64,000 bases of DNA from Janibacter cremeus (GCF_013409205.1 NZ_JACCAE010000001.1:2108001-2172000), one strand, 5' to 3'; counted from the first letter of the stretch, positions 56,023 through 64,000 are shown. A program made the numbers and translations. Notes: generated by a model from the letters alone, not told the origin.

Positions 56023-58565
56023 GCGACGGTCTCCTGACCCTCGACGGCCTTCGGGTCCCCGCCGGCCTCCTCGACCGGAGCATCCTTGGCTGTCCCGGTC
56101 CCGGCCCCGGTCTCGCTCAGCGCGGTGGGGGCCGCCCCCTTCGCCTCGCCGACCTCGGTCGCGGTCTCGGCCTGCTCCGCGGCCTCGGTCCGGTCGCCGG
56201 TCTTGACCTCGGTCTCCTTGACGGAGGCGAGCAGCATCTGCGCGACGTCGACGACCTCGATGTCCTCGGATGCACCCTCGGACTGCTTGGCCGTCAGGCC
56301 GTCGGTGAGCATGACGCGGCAGAAGGGGCAGCCCACGGCGATCCGGTCGGCACCGGTCGCGATGGCCTCCTCGGTGCGGTTGAGGTTGATCCGCGAACCG
56401 AGCTTCTCCTCCATCCACATGCGGGCACCACCGGCGCCACAGCAGAAGGACTTCTCCTTGCTCCGCTCCATCTCCTTCAGCTCGACACCCGGCAGGGCGC
56501 TGATCAGCTCACGGGGCGGGGCGTAGACGTTGTTGTGACGACCCAGGTAGCAGGGGTCGTGGTAGGTGACCGACGGGCCGGTCGACGCGACGTCCTTGAG
56601 AGAGGACTTGCGCGGGCCGTCAGGACGGTTGACCGGAGCGATCTTCTTCTCGCGGACCAGGCGGTTGAGCAGCTGCGTGTGGTGCATCACCTCGTACTTG
56701 CCGCCGAGCTGCGGGTACTCGTTCTTGATCGTGTTGAAGCAGTGCGCGCAGGTGACGACGATCTTCGTCGCGCCGACGTCGTTGAGGGTCTCGACGTTCT
56801 GCTCCGCGAGCATCTGGTAGAGCACCTCGTTGCCCGCGCGACGGGCGGAGTCACCGGTGCAGGTCTCGCCATTGCCCAGGACCGCGAAGTCCACGCCGGC
56901 GTGGTCGAAGAGCTCGGCCACGGCGCGGGTGGTCTTCTTCGCGCGGTCCTCGTAGGCGCCGGCGCAGCCGACCCAGAACAGGTAGTCGACCTCGTCGGCG
57001 GACTCGACGTCCTCCCCGAAGACCTTGACGGAGAAGGGGAGGTCCTTCGCCCAGTCCATGCGCGCCTTGGCGCCCATGCCCCAGGGGTTGCCCTTCGACT
57101 CGAGCTTCTTGAACAGGCCACCGAGCTCGCTCGGGAAGGCCGAGGCGATGAGCGTCTGGTAGCGGCGCATGTCGACGAAGTGGTCGACGTGCTCGATGTC
57201 CACCGGGCACTGCTCGACGCAGGCGCCACAGGTGGTGCAGGACCACAGAACGTCCTCGTCGATGACGACGTCCGGGCCGTGCGGGTTGTACGCCGTCAGC
57301 GGGTTGTCCGGGGAGTACCCGGTCTCACCGATGAGGGCCATCTCGCCCCAGTTGATGACGGGCGGCTCCTCGACGGCAACGGCGGCGTCGGCGCCGCCCT
57401 GCGTCGGAGGGCCGGCCAGGGCGACCGGCCCGTGGGCGGTCTGCGAGCGGGCTCCACCGGCGGACGCCAGCGCACCGGAGACGCCCTCGGCGGCGGCCAG
57501 GTACGGCGCCTTGCTGTGCGCATGGTCGCGCAGCGCCATCATCGCCATCTTCGGTGAGAGCGGCTTCTCGGTGTTCCACGCCGGGCACTGGTCCTGGCAG
57601 CGGCCGCACTCGGTGCACGTGCTGAAGTCGAGCAGGCCCTTCCACGTGAAGTCCTCGACCTTGCCGACGCCGAAGGTGGAGTCCTCGTCCATCTCCTCCA
57701 TGGACTCCATGGTGAAGGGCTTGCCGTCCACCATCATCGGCTGCAGCTCACCCAAGGAGGTGCGCCCGTCGGCGTGGCGCTTGAAGTAGATGTTGAAGAA
57801 CGCGAGGAAGCGGTGCCAGGCGACACCCATCGTCGGGGTGAGCGCGATGGTGATCATCCATGCGTAGGAGATGACCAACTTGATCAGTGCGACGACGACG
57901 ATCCCGGTCTCCAGGGCCTCCACGGACATGCCGGTGAAGAGCGAACCGAGCCAAGCGGTCAGCGGGAAGTGGAACAGCGACGCGTGGTCGGTGTCGCCGA
58001 TGTTGTTCATCAGCGCGTACTCCATGCCGCGCAGCAGGGCGATGCAGATGCCGACGCCGAGGATCGTCAGCTCGACGTAGTAGGCCTGCCAGAAGGTCGA
58101 GCCGAAGAAGCGGGACCCGCGGCCCTCCTCGCCTGCGGCAGAGCGCGGGTGCTGCTTCTGACGGATGGCCATCAGCATGAGGATCGTGATGATGCCGGTC
58201 ATCGCGAACAGCTCGGTGATCCACTCGTAGAGGAAGAACGTGCTGATGAACGGGATGACGAAGTGCGGGTCGAACAGCTGCCCCGTCGCCTGGACGAGAG
58301 TCAGGAAGAGAACTCCGAAGGAGATCATCGTCACCCAGTGGGCCACGGCCACGACCGGCAGGCGGGACATGCGGGTGTGACCGAGGAACTCGCGCAGCAG
58401 GGTGGCTGTGCGCGCCCCCGGGTTCGCTGTCCGCTCGCCACTCGGTGTCGATTGGCCGAGCTTGAAAAGGGTGACGAAGTGCTTGACGGCTCGAGCGAGC
58501 AGGCCCCATCCGATGATGGTGATCCCGACCCCGATGATGATCGCGGCGATCTGGAGGGCAGACAT
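54498..58565 (-). CDS. Membrane Fe-S oxidoreductase (HdrD/GlpC-like) with long PSWE-repeat tail
   Basis: 1355 residues. Residues 1-270 have about six helices (nitrate-reductase-gamma/HdrE-like quinone-side domain). Residues about 305-500 hold two [4Fe-4S] motifs, CTECGRCQDQCP and CTTCGACVEQCP. Residues about 530-770 carry two cysteine-rich CCG-type domains (NGETCTGD; SFCCGAGGARMW). This matches the actinobacterial iron-sulfur binding reductase (Rv0338c-like) of unknown electron donor. Residues about 780-1355 form an Ala/Pro/Glu-rich, presumably disordered tail with 13 copies of K-N-A-A-P-S-W-E-type motifs, the last ending exactly at the C-terminus (KNAKPSWE). Repeated 159-174-nt blocks in the DNA show recent duplication. 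ATG 58565 chosen (MSALQIAAI). Confidence 0.85.
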   Translation of the reverse strand: MSALQIAAIIIGVGITIIGWGLLARAVKHFVTLFKLGQSTPSGERTANPGARTATLLREFLGHTRMSRLPVVAVAHWVTMISFGVLFLTLVQATGQLFDPHFVIPFISTFFLYEWITELFAMTGIITILMLMAIRQKQHPRSAAGEEGRGSRFFGSTFWQAYYVELTILGVGICIALLRGMEYALMNNIGDTDHASLFHFPLTAWLGSLFTGMSVEALETGIVVVALIKLVISYAWMITIALTPTMGVAWHRFLAFFNIYFKRHADGRTSLGELQPMMVDGKPFTMESMEEMDEDSTFGVGKVEDFTWKGLLDFSTCTECGRCQDQCPAWNTEKPLSPKMAMMALRDHAHSKAPYLAAAEGVSGALASAGGARSQTAHGPVALAGPPTQGGADAAVAVEEPPVINWGEMALIGETGYSPDNPLTAYNPHGPDVVIDEDVLWSCTTCGACVEQCPVDIEHVDHFVDMRRYQTLIASAFPSELGGLFKKLESKGNPWGMGAKARMDWAKDLPFSVKVFGEDVESADEVDYLFWVGCAGAYEDRAKKTTRAVAELFDHAGVDFAVLGNGETCTGDSARRAGNEVLYQMLAEQNVETLNDVGATKIVVTCAHCFNTIKNEYPQLGGKYEVMHHTQLLNRLVREKKIAPVNRPDGPRKSSLKDVASTGPSVTYHDPCYLGRHNNVYAPPRELISALPGVELKEMERSKEKSFCCGAGGARMWMEEKLGSRINLNRTEEAIATGADRIAVGCPFCRVMLTDGLTAKQSEGASEDIEVVDVAQMLLASVKETEVKTGDRTEAAEQAETATEVGEAKGAAPTALSETGAGTGTAKDAPVEEAGGDPKAVEGQETVADKKSAPSWETGAAAGGAAGAAAAASADDDSPAAKNAAPSWETGAAAPAADDAASKNAAPSWETGAATPAASDDSTASKNAAPSWETGAATPAPAAESSAASEAPADDSVASKNAAPSWETGAATPAASDDSTASKNAAPSWETGAATPAPAAESSAASEAPADDSVASKNAAPSWETGAAAPAADDAASKNAAPSWETGAATPAPAAESSAASEAPADDSVASKNAAPSWETGTATPAPAAEAPSTEAAASSEAPADDTVAAKNAAPSWETGAAVGGAADADTGADAAASSEDEAPAEESGAPQPEATVEPAAPAATDDGLAAKNAAPSWETGGATAAPAAPTETAAPAEESEAPQSEVTEAAPATETTEAGPSAEAPATEQPAAPTPPAATDDSDLAAKNAAPSWEIGAPAAAAPADEAPADEATQAPAQESAPEAPVDEDAPVETPQQEQAAPEAEDPQVEDATADQPEADAPQAQAPSAEPEAPSSDDPHLSDLAKKNAKPSWE

Positions 58566-58707
58566 GCGGGGCAGTCTAGTGAGCATGTGCCGCAGTGGGG
58601 GTCGGTAGTGGTGCGTCCCTCGTCACCTCCTGCGGGTCACGCCCGCGTCTGCGGCGAAGGGGGCGTCCTCTCCCGTGATGTGCGGTGAGACGCCCTTGCG
58701 AGCGTGA

Positions 58708-58735
58708 ATAACGGAATGTTGGAATATCCATAACG
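58708..58735 (+). promoter_or_regulatory. Spaced ATAACG repeats upstream of cysK
   Basis: ATAACG at 58708-58713 and 58730-58735, 22 bp apart (two helical turns), with GGAAT twice between them, about 75-100 nt upstream of the cysK start in an AT-richer pocket. Possible activator site or promoter. The remaining 242-bp gap shows nothing else. Confidence 0.3.
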
Positions 58736-58807
58736 TCTCGTTCGTTCTCGGGCGAGATGGCCGCGCAGGCGCGGCATCTTCTCGTCCCTGATATGGAAGG
58801 ACCCGCG

Positions 58808-59734
58808 TTGCCCATCTACGAAGACGCCACCAAGCTCGTCGGCCGGACCCCCCTGGTGCGGATCAACCGCATCATCGAGTCCGATGCCACCGTCGCCGCG
58901 AAGCTGGAGTTCTACAACCCGGCCAGCTCGGTCAAGGACCGCATCGGTGCCGCGATCATCGACGCCGCCGAGGCGTCGGGTGATCTGAAGCCGGGCGGCA
59001 CCGTCGTTGAGGCGACCTCCGGCAACACCGGCATTGCGCTGGCCATGGTCGGCGCTGCTCGCGGGTACAAGATCGTCCTCACCATGCCGGAGACGATGTC
59101 CAAGGAGCGCCGGGCGCTGCTGCGCGCCTTCGGCGCCGAGCTCATCCTGACCCCGGGGGCGGGCGGCATGAAGGGTGCCGTCGAGAAGGCCGACGAGGTC
59201 GCCGTCGAGCGCGGTGCGGTGCAGGCCAAGCAGTTCGCCAACGAGGCGAATCCGGACATCCACGAGAAGACGACCGGCCCGGAGATCTGGGAGGACACCG
59301 ACGGCAAGGTCGACATCCTCATCGCCGGTATCGGCACGGGTGGCACCATCACCGGCGCCGGCCGCTACCTCCGCTCGCAGAACCCCGATGTCCAGCTCAT
59401 CGCCGTCGAGCCCCAGGAGTCGGCGATCCTCAACGGTGGCGAGCCGGGGCCGCACAAGATCCAGGGGCTCGGCGCCAACTTCGTCCCCGAGATCCTCGAC
59501 ACCGACCTCTACGACGAGGTCATCGACATCGACGCGCCGACGTCCTTCGAGTGGGCCCGCAGTGCGGCCACCGACGAGGGGTTGCTCGTGGGCATCTCTT
59601 CGGGTGCTGCCTTCGCAGCCGCCGACCAGGTCGCTCGGCGCCCGGAGAATGCCGGCAAGACGATCGTCGTCATCGTGCCCAGCTTCGGTGAGCGCTACCT
59701 GTCCACGCCGCTCTTCGAGGGTTTGACCGACTGA
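58808..59734 (+). CDS. cysK: Cysteine synthase A (O-acetylserine sulfhydrylase)
   Basis: 308-residue PLP enzyme: start [19 protein letters not shown] Lys in [16 protein letters not shown] substrate loop, GTGGTITG phosphate loop. Forms cysteine from O-acetylserine and sulfide. Start is TTG at 58808 with GGAAGGA 6 nt upstream, matching the conserved MPIY beginning; ATG 58793 would leave no ribosome site. One base separates it from cysE. Confidence 0.94.
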   Translation: MPIYEDATKLVGRTPLVRINRIIESDATVAAKLEFYNPASSVKDRIGAAIIDAAEASGDLKPGGTVVEATSGNTGIALAMVGAARGYKIVLTMPETMSKERRALLRAFGAELILTPGAGGMKGAVEKADEVAVERGAVQAKQFANEANPDIHEKTTGPEIWEDTDGKVDILIAGIGTGGTITGAGRYLRSQNPDVQLIAVEPQESAILNGGEPGPHKIQGLGANFVPEILDTDLYDEVIDIDAPTSFEWARSAATDEGLLVGISSGAAFAAADQVARRPENAGKTIVVIVPSFGERYLSTPLFEGLTD

Positions 59735-59735
59735 A

Positions 59736-60335
59736 GTGACTTCTCACCTGCTGATTCGCCAGACGTTCCGTGAGGACCTGACCGCGGCCATGGAGCACGA
59801 CCCCGCGGCGACCTCGCGGTGGGTCGTTCTCCTGACCTCTGCCGGTCTGCACGCGATCTGGTTGCACCGCATCGCGCACCGGTGGTGGCAGCAGGGTCAC
59901 CTGCGTTGGCCCGCCAGGCTGCTCGCCTATCTGTCGCGGTCCGCCACCGGGATCGAGATCCACCCCGGGGCGCACATCGGCCGCCGCTTCTTCATCGACC
60001 ACGGCATGGGGGTCGTCATCGGTGAGACCTCGGTCGTCGGCGACGACGTGATGCTCTTCCACGGTGTGACTCTCGGTGGAACCTCCGGCAAGAGGGTCAA
60101 GCGGCACCCGACGCTCGGTGACGAGGTCATGGTCGGCGCCGGGGCGAAGATCCTCGGTGACGTGCACGTCGGCAACCGGGTCAAGGTCGGCGCCAACTCG
60201 GTCGTCGTCAAGGACGTGCCGACCGGTGCGGTCGCGACGGGCATCCCGGCGCAGTACCGCTTCCCGCAGCTCGGCGACATGCCCGCCATGACTCCCGAGG
60301 AGCGGCTCTACGCCGACCCGGCCCTCTTCATCTGA
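59736..60335 (+). CDS. cysE: Serine O-acetyltransferase
   Basis: 199-residue left-handed beta-helix enzyme of the short (EpsC/Srp-type) class: [27 protein letters not shown] and later hexapeptide repeats ending in [10 protein letters not shown]. Makes O-acetylserine for CysK; the two form the cysteine synthase pair. GTG start right after the cysK stop. Confidence 0.94.
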   Translation: MTSHLLIRQTFREDLTAAMEHDPAATSRWVVLLTSAGLHAIWLHRIAHRWWQQGHLRWPARLLAYLSRSATGIEIHPGAHIGRRFFIDHGMGVVIGETSVVGDDVMLFHGVTLGGTSGKRVKRHPTLGDEVMVGAGAKILGDVHVGNRVKVGANSVVVKDVPTGAVATGIPAQYRFPQLGDMPAMTPEERLYADPALFI

Positions 60336-60349
60336 GACATCGGCCCGGA

Positions 60350-60393
60350 CGAAGGGGTGCGCTCACCAGTTTGAGGAGAGCTCACCCCCTTCG
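60350..60393 (+). terminator. Imperfect hairpin terminator after cysE
   Basis: CGAAGGGG..GCGCTC pairs imperfectly with GAGCTCACCCCCTTCG across a 12-nt loop. The right arm is the first part of the 43-nt repeat copy C, as at 18993. Confidence 0.55.
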
Positions 60394-60427
60394 AGGCTCC
60401 TTCGTCGCACCTCAGGACACCGCCTTC
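60385..60427 (+). repeat. 43-nt dispersed repeat, copy C (intergenic)
   Basis: Begins CCCCCTTCGAGGCTCCTTCG and ends CCGCCTTC; differs from copy A at three positions over 43 nt although the copies are 43 kb apart. Confidence 0.75.
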
Positions 60428-60512
60428 GTCCGGCGTGGTCATCCGGTGGGGCCGCAGCGACGGCGCCACGCCATGACATACCGTTGATCGTGCTGTCGCC
60501 CCGCGACGGCCT

Positions 60513-60599
60513 GGAGGGCTCGCATAGTGGCCTAGTGCGGCGGTCTTGAAAACCGCTAGGCGGGCAACCGTCTCGTGGGTTCGAATCCCACGCCCTCCG
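60513..60599 (+). tRNA. tRNA-Ser(TGA)
   Basis: 87-nt class II tRNA: acceptor GGAGGGC/GCCCTCC, anticodon stem GCGGT/ACCGC with loop CTTGAAA (anticodon TGA), long variable arm, T-arm TTCGAAT, discriminator G. CCA not encoded. Confidence 0.95.
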
Positions 60600-60637
60600 C
60601 TCGCTCCATCGCGCCCCGCCCTCGATACGCTGCCCGG

Positions 60638-61072
60638 GTGACCTCCCGAGCCACCGTCGTCGTCCTCAACGGCCCGAACCTCAACCTCCTGGGTGAGCGC
60701 CAGCCGGAGATCTACGGCCAAGAGACCCTCGCCGACGTCGAGGCGTTGTGTCGTTCACGGACCGACGAGCTCGGAATGGGTCTGGACTTCCGACAGACCA
60801 ACCACGAGGGCGTCTTCATCGACGCGATCCACGAGGTGCGCCACTCCGCCGCCGGTATCGTCGTCAACGCGGGCGGCTGGACGCACACGTCCGTGGCCAT
60901 CCGAGACGCCCTCGCGGCGGTCGCCGCACCCGTGGTCGAGGTGCACATCTCGGACGTGCACGCGCGTGAGGAGTTCCGCCGGTTCTCCTACATCACCGAC
61001 GTGGCGCAGACGGTGGTCGTCGGCCGCGGGGTCCGTGGCTACGTGGAGGCCATCGATACCCTGGTTCGCTGA
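60638..61072 (+). CDS. aroQ: 3-dehydroquinate dehydratase, type II
   Basis: 144-residue dodecameric enzyme of the shikimate pathway: LNGPNLNLLGERQPEIYG with catalytic Tyr, RQTNHEG, NAGGWTHTSVAIRDAL and EVHISDVHAREEFR with catalytic His. Start GTG at 60638. No other aro genes adjoin it. Confidence 0.94.
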   Translation: MTSRATVVVLNGPNLNLLGERQPEIYGQETLADVEALCRSRTDELGMGLDFRQTNHEGVFIDAIHEVRHSAAGIVVNAGGWTHTSVAIRDALAAVAAPVVEVHISDVHAREEFRRFSYITDVAQTVVVGRGVRGYVEAIDTLVR

Positions 61073-61273
61073 TGCGCCATGCAGGGGGTATTGCTGGTAG
61101 CGTCGTATCCGTAGTTGCATGACAGAACTTCTCGCACGATGCGAATGGGCTCGACCTCGGTCGGGTCCCGAGTATTACCGGAGGCGTGTTCCTCTGCCGA
61201 GGGGAGCGTTGCAGCTCGCAAGGGACCGCAACCGGCGGGACCGGATTGTTCAACAGGAAAGAAGATTCACCCC
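61073..61273 (+). ncRNA. Long 5' leader of the cold-shock gene
   Basis: 201 nt between aroQ and the cold-shock ATG, containing several small GC hairpins (for example CGACCTCGGTCG near 61155) and ending in a good ribosome site (GGAAAG). Long structured leaders acting as thermosensors are typical for csp genes. No coding sequence of interest is seen here; the transcription start was not identified. Confidence 0.4.
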
Positions 61274-61477
61274 ATGGCACAGGGCACAGTTAAGTGGTTC
61301 AACGCTGAGAAGGGCTTTGGCTTCATCGCCCAGGACGGCGGGGGCCCCGACGTGTTCGTTCACTACTCCGCCATCGACACCACGGGTTACCGCACCCTGG
61401 ACGAGGCGCAGCGTGTCGAGTTCGAGATCACCCAGGGCCCCAAGGGTCCGCAGGCCGAGGGCGTTCGTCCCGTCTGA
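61274..61477 (+). CDS. cspA: Cold-shock domain protein
   Basis: 67-residue OB-fold RNA chaperone: [15 protein letters not shown] (RNP1) and VFVHYSAI (RNP2). Binds single-stranded nucleic acid and melts RNA structure. ATG 61274. Preceded by a 200-nt leader and followed by a perfect terminator, so monocistronic. Confidence 0.95.
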   Translation: MAQGTVKWFNAEKGFGFIAQDGGGPDVFVHYSAIDTTGYRTLDEAQRVEFEITQGPKGPQAEGVRPV

Positions 61478-61514
61478 GACGACGCTCACCTGATGCGGTG
61501 ATTCCACCGCTTCG

Positions 61515-61551
61515 ACGAAGGCCCCCACCACTCGCTGGTGGGGGCCTTCGT
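61515..61551 (+). terminator. Terminator after cspA
   Basis: 16-bp perfect stem (ACGAAGGCCCCCACCA with its complement) and 5-nt loop CTCGC, 38 nt after the cspA stop. Confidence 0.85.
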
Positions 61552-61589
61552 GCGTCCCGTGCAGACCGAGGGACTACTGTGTCCCTTCG

Positions 61590-63059
61590 ATGCGAGACGA
61601 CAGACGTGGGACGAGCCGGTCGGACAGACGTGAGGCACGCCTGCGCAGGCGTGCCCGCACCCGTCGTCGGGGCCTCGTCGGAGCCGTGCTCGTCATTGCC
61701 CTCGTTGCCACCCTTGCCGTGTTCACGGGCCTGCACCTCAACGACAACATCGGTCGCTTCGACATCGCCTCCGGCAGCGACGACCGTCCCGAGGACATCG
61801 ACCAGGACCTCAACATCCTGGTCATCGGGTCCGACACCCGTGAGGGCATCGGGACCGACGAGTACGGGACCAAGATCGAGGACGGGCCCAACTCGGACAC
61901 CAACCTGCTGGTGCACATCTCCGCAGACCGGGAGTCTGCCCAGGTCGTCTCGATCCCGCGGGACTCGATGACCATGGCACCCAGCGACTGCGCCGACCCG
62001 AGCTCGACCGTCGTCAACGGCGAGATGCGTCAGTGGAATGCCAACTTCAACAAGGGCGGCCCCGCCTGCGTGGTCAAGACCCTCGAGGGCCTGACGGGCA
62101 TCTTCGTCGACCACGTCGCCGTCGTTGACTTCAGCGGATTCCAGTCGATGGTCGACGGCCTCGGTGGGGTCGAGGTCTGCCTGCCGCAGCCCGTGGACGA
62201 CCCCGACGCCCAGATCAGCCTGCCGGCCGGGCGGCAGACGCTCGATGGCCATGACGCACTCGGCTACGTGCGGATGCGCAAGACCCTCGGGACCGGCTCG
62301 GACCTGGAGCGCATCGAGCGGCAGCAGGCCTTCATGTCATCGGTGGCGCAGGAGGCCACTCGCAGCTCGTTGCTGCTGCGACCCGACAGGTTGTACGCGT
62401 TCCTCGACGCGGCGACCTCGTCGATGACCGCCGACGAGGACCTGGGTCTGAGGAAGATGCTCTCGATCGCCAGGAGCGTCAAGGGTCTGGACATGGACGA
62501 GCTCACCTTCGTCACCGTGCCCACCGAGCCCTACCCGGCCGACTCCAACCGGGTCCAGTGGGAGCAGCCCGCGGCGGACGCACTCTGGTCGGCCGTGCGC
62601 GACGACACCCTCCTGCCCGGCCAGGCGGAGAAGCAGGGCACGGGGGCGGAACCCGAGTTGACCGTGGCGCCCTCGGAGATCGTCGTGAAGGTCCACAACG
62701 ACACGCGCTCGCCGGGGCTGGCCACGCAGGAGGCGTCGTCGCTCGATGTGCAGGGCTTCCAGGCTTCCGTGGTCAACGAGTCCCCGACCGGACAGACCGA
62801 GGGCGTCACGGTCACCTACGCGAAGGGGGAGGCGGCCGCAGCCAGGACAGTGGCCGCCGCGTACGACGGTGCCAAGCTGAAGGTCGACGAGGAGTTGCCC
62901 GTCGGGACCGTCCGGGTCTCCCTGGGGCTGGGTGCCCCGAACGCGCAGGAGGTGCCGAACCGGGAAGGCGACGCGCCGCTCCCGGAGGGGACGGTGCAGG
63001 CCCCGCCGGCGCCCACGCAGATCGAGACCCGCACGGCCGATGAGGACATCTGCGGCTGA
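61590..63059 (+). CDS. LytR-CpsA-Psr (LCP) family cell-wall glycopolymer ligase
   Basis: 489 residues: basic N-terminus, one helix (about 29-50), LCP catalytic domain (about 65-300) with LNILVIGSDTRE, conserved Asp/Arg pair in QVVSIPRDSM and LGYVRMRKTLGTGSDLERIERQQ, and a C-terminal LytR_C domain (about 365-455). Transfers wall polymers (teichoic acid, arabinogalactan-like) to peptidoglycan from lipid-linked precursors outside the membrane. ATG 61590. Confidence 0.92.
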   Translation: MRDDRRGTSRSDRREARLRRRARTRRRGLVGAVLVIALVATLAVFTGLHLNDNIGRFDIASGSDDRPEDIDQDLNILVIGSDTREGIGTDEYGTKIEDGPNSDTNLLVHISADRESAQVVSIPRDSMTMAPSDCADPSSTVVNGEMRQWNANFNKGGPACVVKTLEGLTGIFVDHVAVVDFSGFQSMVDGLGGVEVCLPQPVDDPDAQISLPAGRQTLDGHDALGYVRMRKTLGTGSDLERIERQQAFMSSVAQEATRSSLLLRPDRLYAFLDAATSSMTADEDLGLRKMLSIARSVKGLDMDELTFVTVPTEPYPADSNRVQWEQPAADALWSAVRDDTLLPGQAEKQGTGAEPELTVAPSEIVVKVHNDTRSPGLATQEASSLDVQGFQASVVNESPTGQTEGVTVTYAKGEAAAARTVAAAYDGAKLKVDEELPVGTVRVSLGLGAPNAQEVPNREGDAPLPEGTVQAPPAPTQIETRTADEDICG

Positions 63060-63123
63060 GCGACCAGGCCCGGACCCGACTTTGAGAGCGGCGGGCTCGC
63101 CAGATAGTCTGTCCGGGTTGTCT

Positions 63124-63209
63124 GGAGGCGTCGCCTAGAGGCCTATGGCGCCGCACTGCTAATGCGGTTCGGGTTACCCCCGTCGAGGGTTCAAATCCCT
63201 CCGCCTCCG
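63124..63209 (+). tRNA. tRNA-Ser(GCT)
   Basis: 86-nt class II tRNA: acceptor GGAGGCG/CGCCTCC, anticodon stem CCGCA/TGCGG with loop CTGCTAA (anticodon GCT), long variable arm, T-loop TTCAAAT, discriminator G. CCA follows in the DNA (63210-63212). Confidence 0.95.
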
Positions 63210-63217
63210 CCAGCGCC

Positions 63218-63252
63218 GAAGAGCCCCCGAGCCTATGGCCCGGGGGCTCTTC
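63218..63252 (+). terminator. Terminator after tRNA-Ser(GCT)
   Basis: 12-bp perfect stem GAAGAGCCCCCG/CGGGGGCTCTTC with an 11-nt loop, 9 nt after the tRNA. Confidence 0.8.
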
Positions 63253-63340
63253 CCATTCGCCCGGCAGCGGTCAGCCCTTCATCGCCGCAGCGAGTAGCAC
63301 GGGTTGGTCTCGAGGTGCCGACCGCTCTGCGAGCATCCTC

Positions 63341-64000
63341 TCACCACGCCGTCAGGTCTGGATCTGGGTCGCCGGCGAAGATCCACGAGCGCATGGCCAC
63401 GAACTTCACGACTGTGGAAACGACGTTGGCGACCGCGAGGACGATCGTTGCGACCGTGACCGGGGCAGCCGGCCACGAGTCGTCCAGTGCGGCAAGAGCG
63501 GCGGCAGTCGCTGCCCACGTCCCCGCGAAGACAAGGAGTGCTTGTGCATGGTGACGGGCCACCCCTGCGTTGCCGCGGACGCCGAAGGTCCACCGACGGT
63601 TGGCCCAGGTGTTGACGACCGTTGCCAGAAGCAGGGCTGCCGCGTTCGCCACTTGGGTGCTGACACCGACGACGCCGGAAGCCATGATCGCGAAGAGCCC
63701 CAGGTGAAGGACGGTGCAGGCGATGCCCACGACCCCGAAGCGCACCACGTGCGCCCCGACCCCGGACGAAGGGGGGACCCTGCCCATGCGGTCGCGGATC
63801 GTCTCGGTCGGCAAGGCCCCGGACGCAAAGGCTCTCTGCATCCGCCACACCCCGCGCAGGTCGTCCTTGGCCGTGTTGACGACGTCGACCCGGCTGTCCG
63901 GGTCGTCGAACCAGTCGACGGGCACCTCGTGGATGCGCAGTCCGCAGCGTTGCGCTAGGACGAGCAACTCGGTGTCGAAGAACCACGTCCGGTCCTTCAC
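63341..64000 (-). CDS. GT2-GtrA fusion protein, partial (5' end outside window)
   Basis: The visible 219 residues begin KDRTWFFDTELLVLAQ, the end of a DPM1-like GT2 glycosyltransferase domain, continue with IHEVPVDWFDDPDSRVDVV, and pass into a GtrA domain with four helices (about 80-205). Family members transfer sugars from nucleotide sugars to a lipid carrier and flip or process it for the envelope. The N-terminal GT2 domain lies beyond 64000. Fits with the neighbouring LCP gene in envelope assembly. Confidence 0.88.
   Translation of the reverse strand: MKDRTWFFDTELLVLAQRCGLRIHEVPVDWFDDPDSRVDVVNTAKDDLRGVWRMQRAFASGALPTETIRDRMGRVPPSSGVGAHVVRFGVVGIACTVLHLGLFAIMASGVVGVSTQVANAAALLLATVVNTWANRRWTFGVRGNAGVARHHAQALLVFAGTWAATAAALAALDDSWPAAPVTVATIVLAVANVVSTVVKFVAMRSWIFAGDPDPDLTAW

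Noticed and set aside
54543..57557. 1004-codon plus-strand frame opposite the Fe-S oxidoreductase
   Set aside because: Gly/Arg/Leu-rich antisense reading of the repeat tail and Fe-S domains; no recognisable domain or ribosome site.
61115..61273. 53-residue extension upstream of the cold-shock protein
   Set aside because: The frame happens to be open, but the conserved family start [10 protein letters not shown] with its own ribosome site is at 61274.

Overview
The window is about 70% G+C, with dense, strongly GC-biased coding, frequent GTG and TTG starts, and many 4-nt start/stop overlaps. The gene set (cydABDC, branched-chain-type E1/E2 dehydrogenase, LCP protein, dUMP-forming dCTP deaminase, GT2-GtrA protein, SPW and DUF6458-like small membrane proteins) points to a Gram-positive actinobacterium of the Micrococcales, probably an Intrasporangiaceae/Dermatophilaceae relative such as Janibacter. 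That placement is inference from family content; no rRNA gene is present.

Left part (1-21 kb). A minus-strand respiratory operon runs cydA-cydB-cydD-cydC and continues without a real gap into a BlaI repressor and an M56 metallopeptidase. Next come an MFS exporter, a membrane-anchored VWA/solute-binding protein, a 4-TM holin-like protein, a HisC/Pat aminotransferase, an E1alpha-E1beta-E2 2-oxoacid dehydrogenase operon, a MarR regulator divergent from a CopD-CtaG fusion, and a large acyl-CoA dehydrogenase whose upstream region carries a perfect 26-bp palindrome.

Atypical patch (21.2-24.8 kb). Downstream of tRNA-Gly(CCC) lie short direct repeats, a decayed stretch whose last 20 codons resemble the cardiolipin synthase C-terminus, lower-GC DNA, and a surface protein with four 102-residue repeats followed by 42 Pro-Thr-Asp units. 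After it come a flavin monooxygenase - BASS transporter - SDR operon and a CopB-type copper ATPase with a CsoR-like operator.

Most interesting region (30.1-38.9 kb). A MerR-type regulator with a cobalamin-binding module (LitR/CarH class photoreceptor) and an SRPBCC protein are transcribed divergently from seven tightly coupled genes: an FAD amine-oxidase-like protein, DUF1365, a cyclopropane-fatty-acid-synthase-like methyltransferase, an SDR, a DNA photolyase, a CPBP membrane protease and an NAD(P)H-binding protein. The 151-bp divergent promoter carries two pairs of 11-bp direct repeats, the geometry known for CarH operators. The whole reads as a B12-gated light response that remodels membrane lipid and repairs UV damage, without carotenoid genes.

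Right part (38.9-64 kb). Cardiolipin synthase, a POT peptide transporter, two MFS transporters, dcd, a DASS anion symporter, an amidase, a 3-hydroxyisobutyryl-CoA hydrolase-like protein, a complete glycine betaine-type ABC importer, a TetR/SPW pair with its own operator, a 1355-residue Fe-S oxidoreductase with a tail of 13 PSWE motifs, cysK-cysE, tRNA-Ser(TGA), aroQ, a cold-shock protein, an LCP protein, tRNA-Ser(GCT), and a GT2-GtrA protein cut by the window edge.

Across all regions two sequence-level signals recur: the 9-mer CCCCCTTCG (about 26 copies where about 2 are expected) and a 43-nt repeat that begins with it, one copy of which lies inside a gene.
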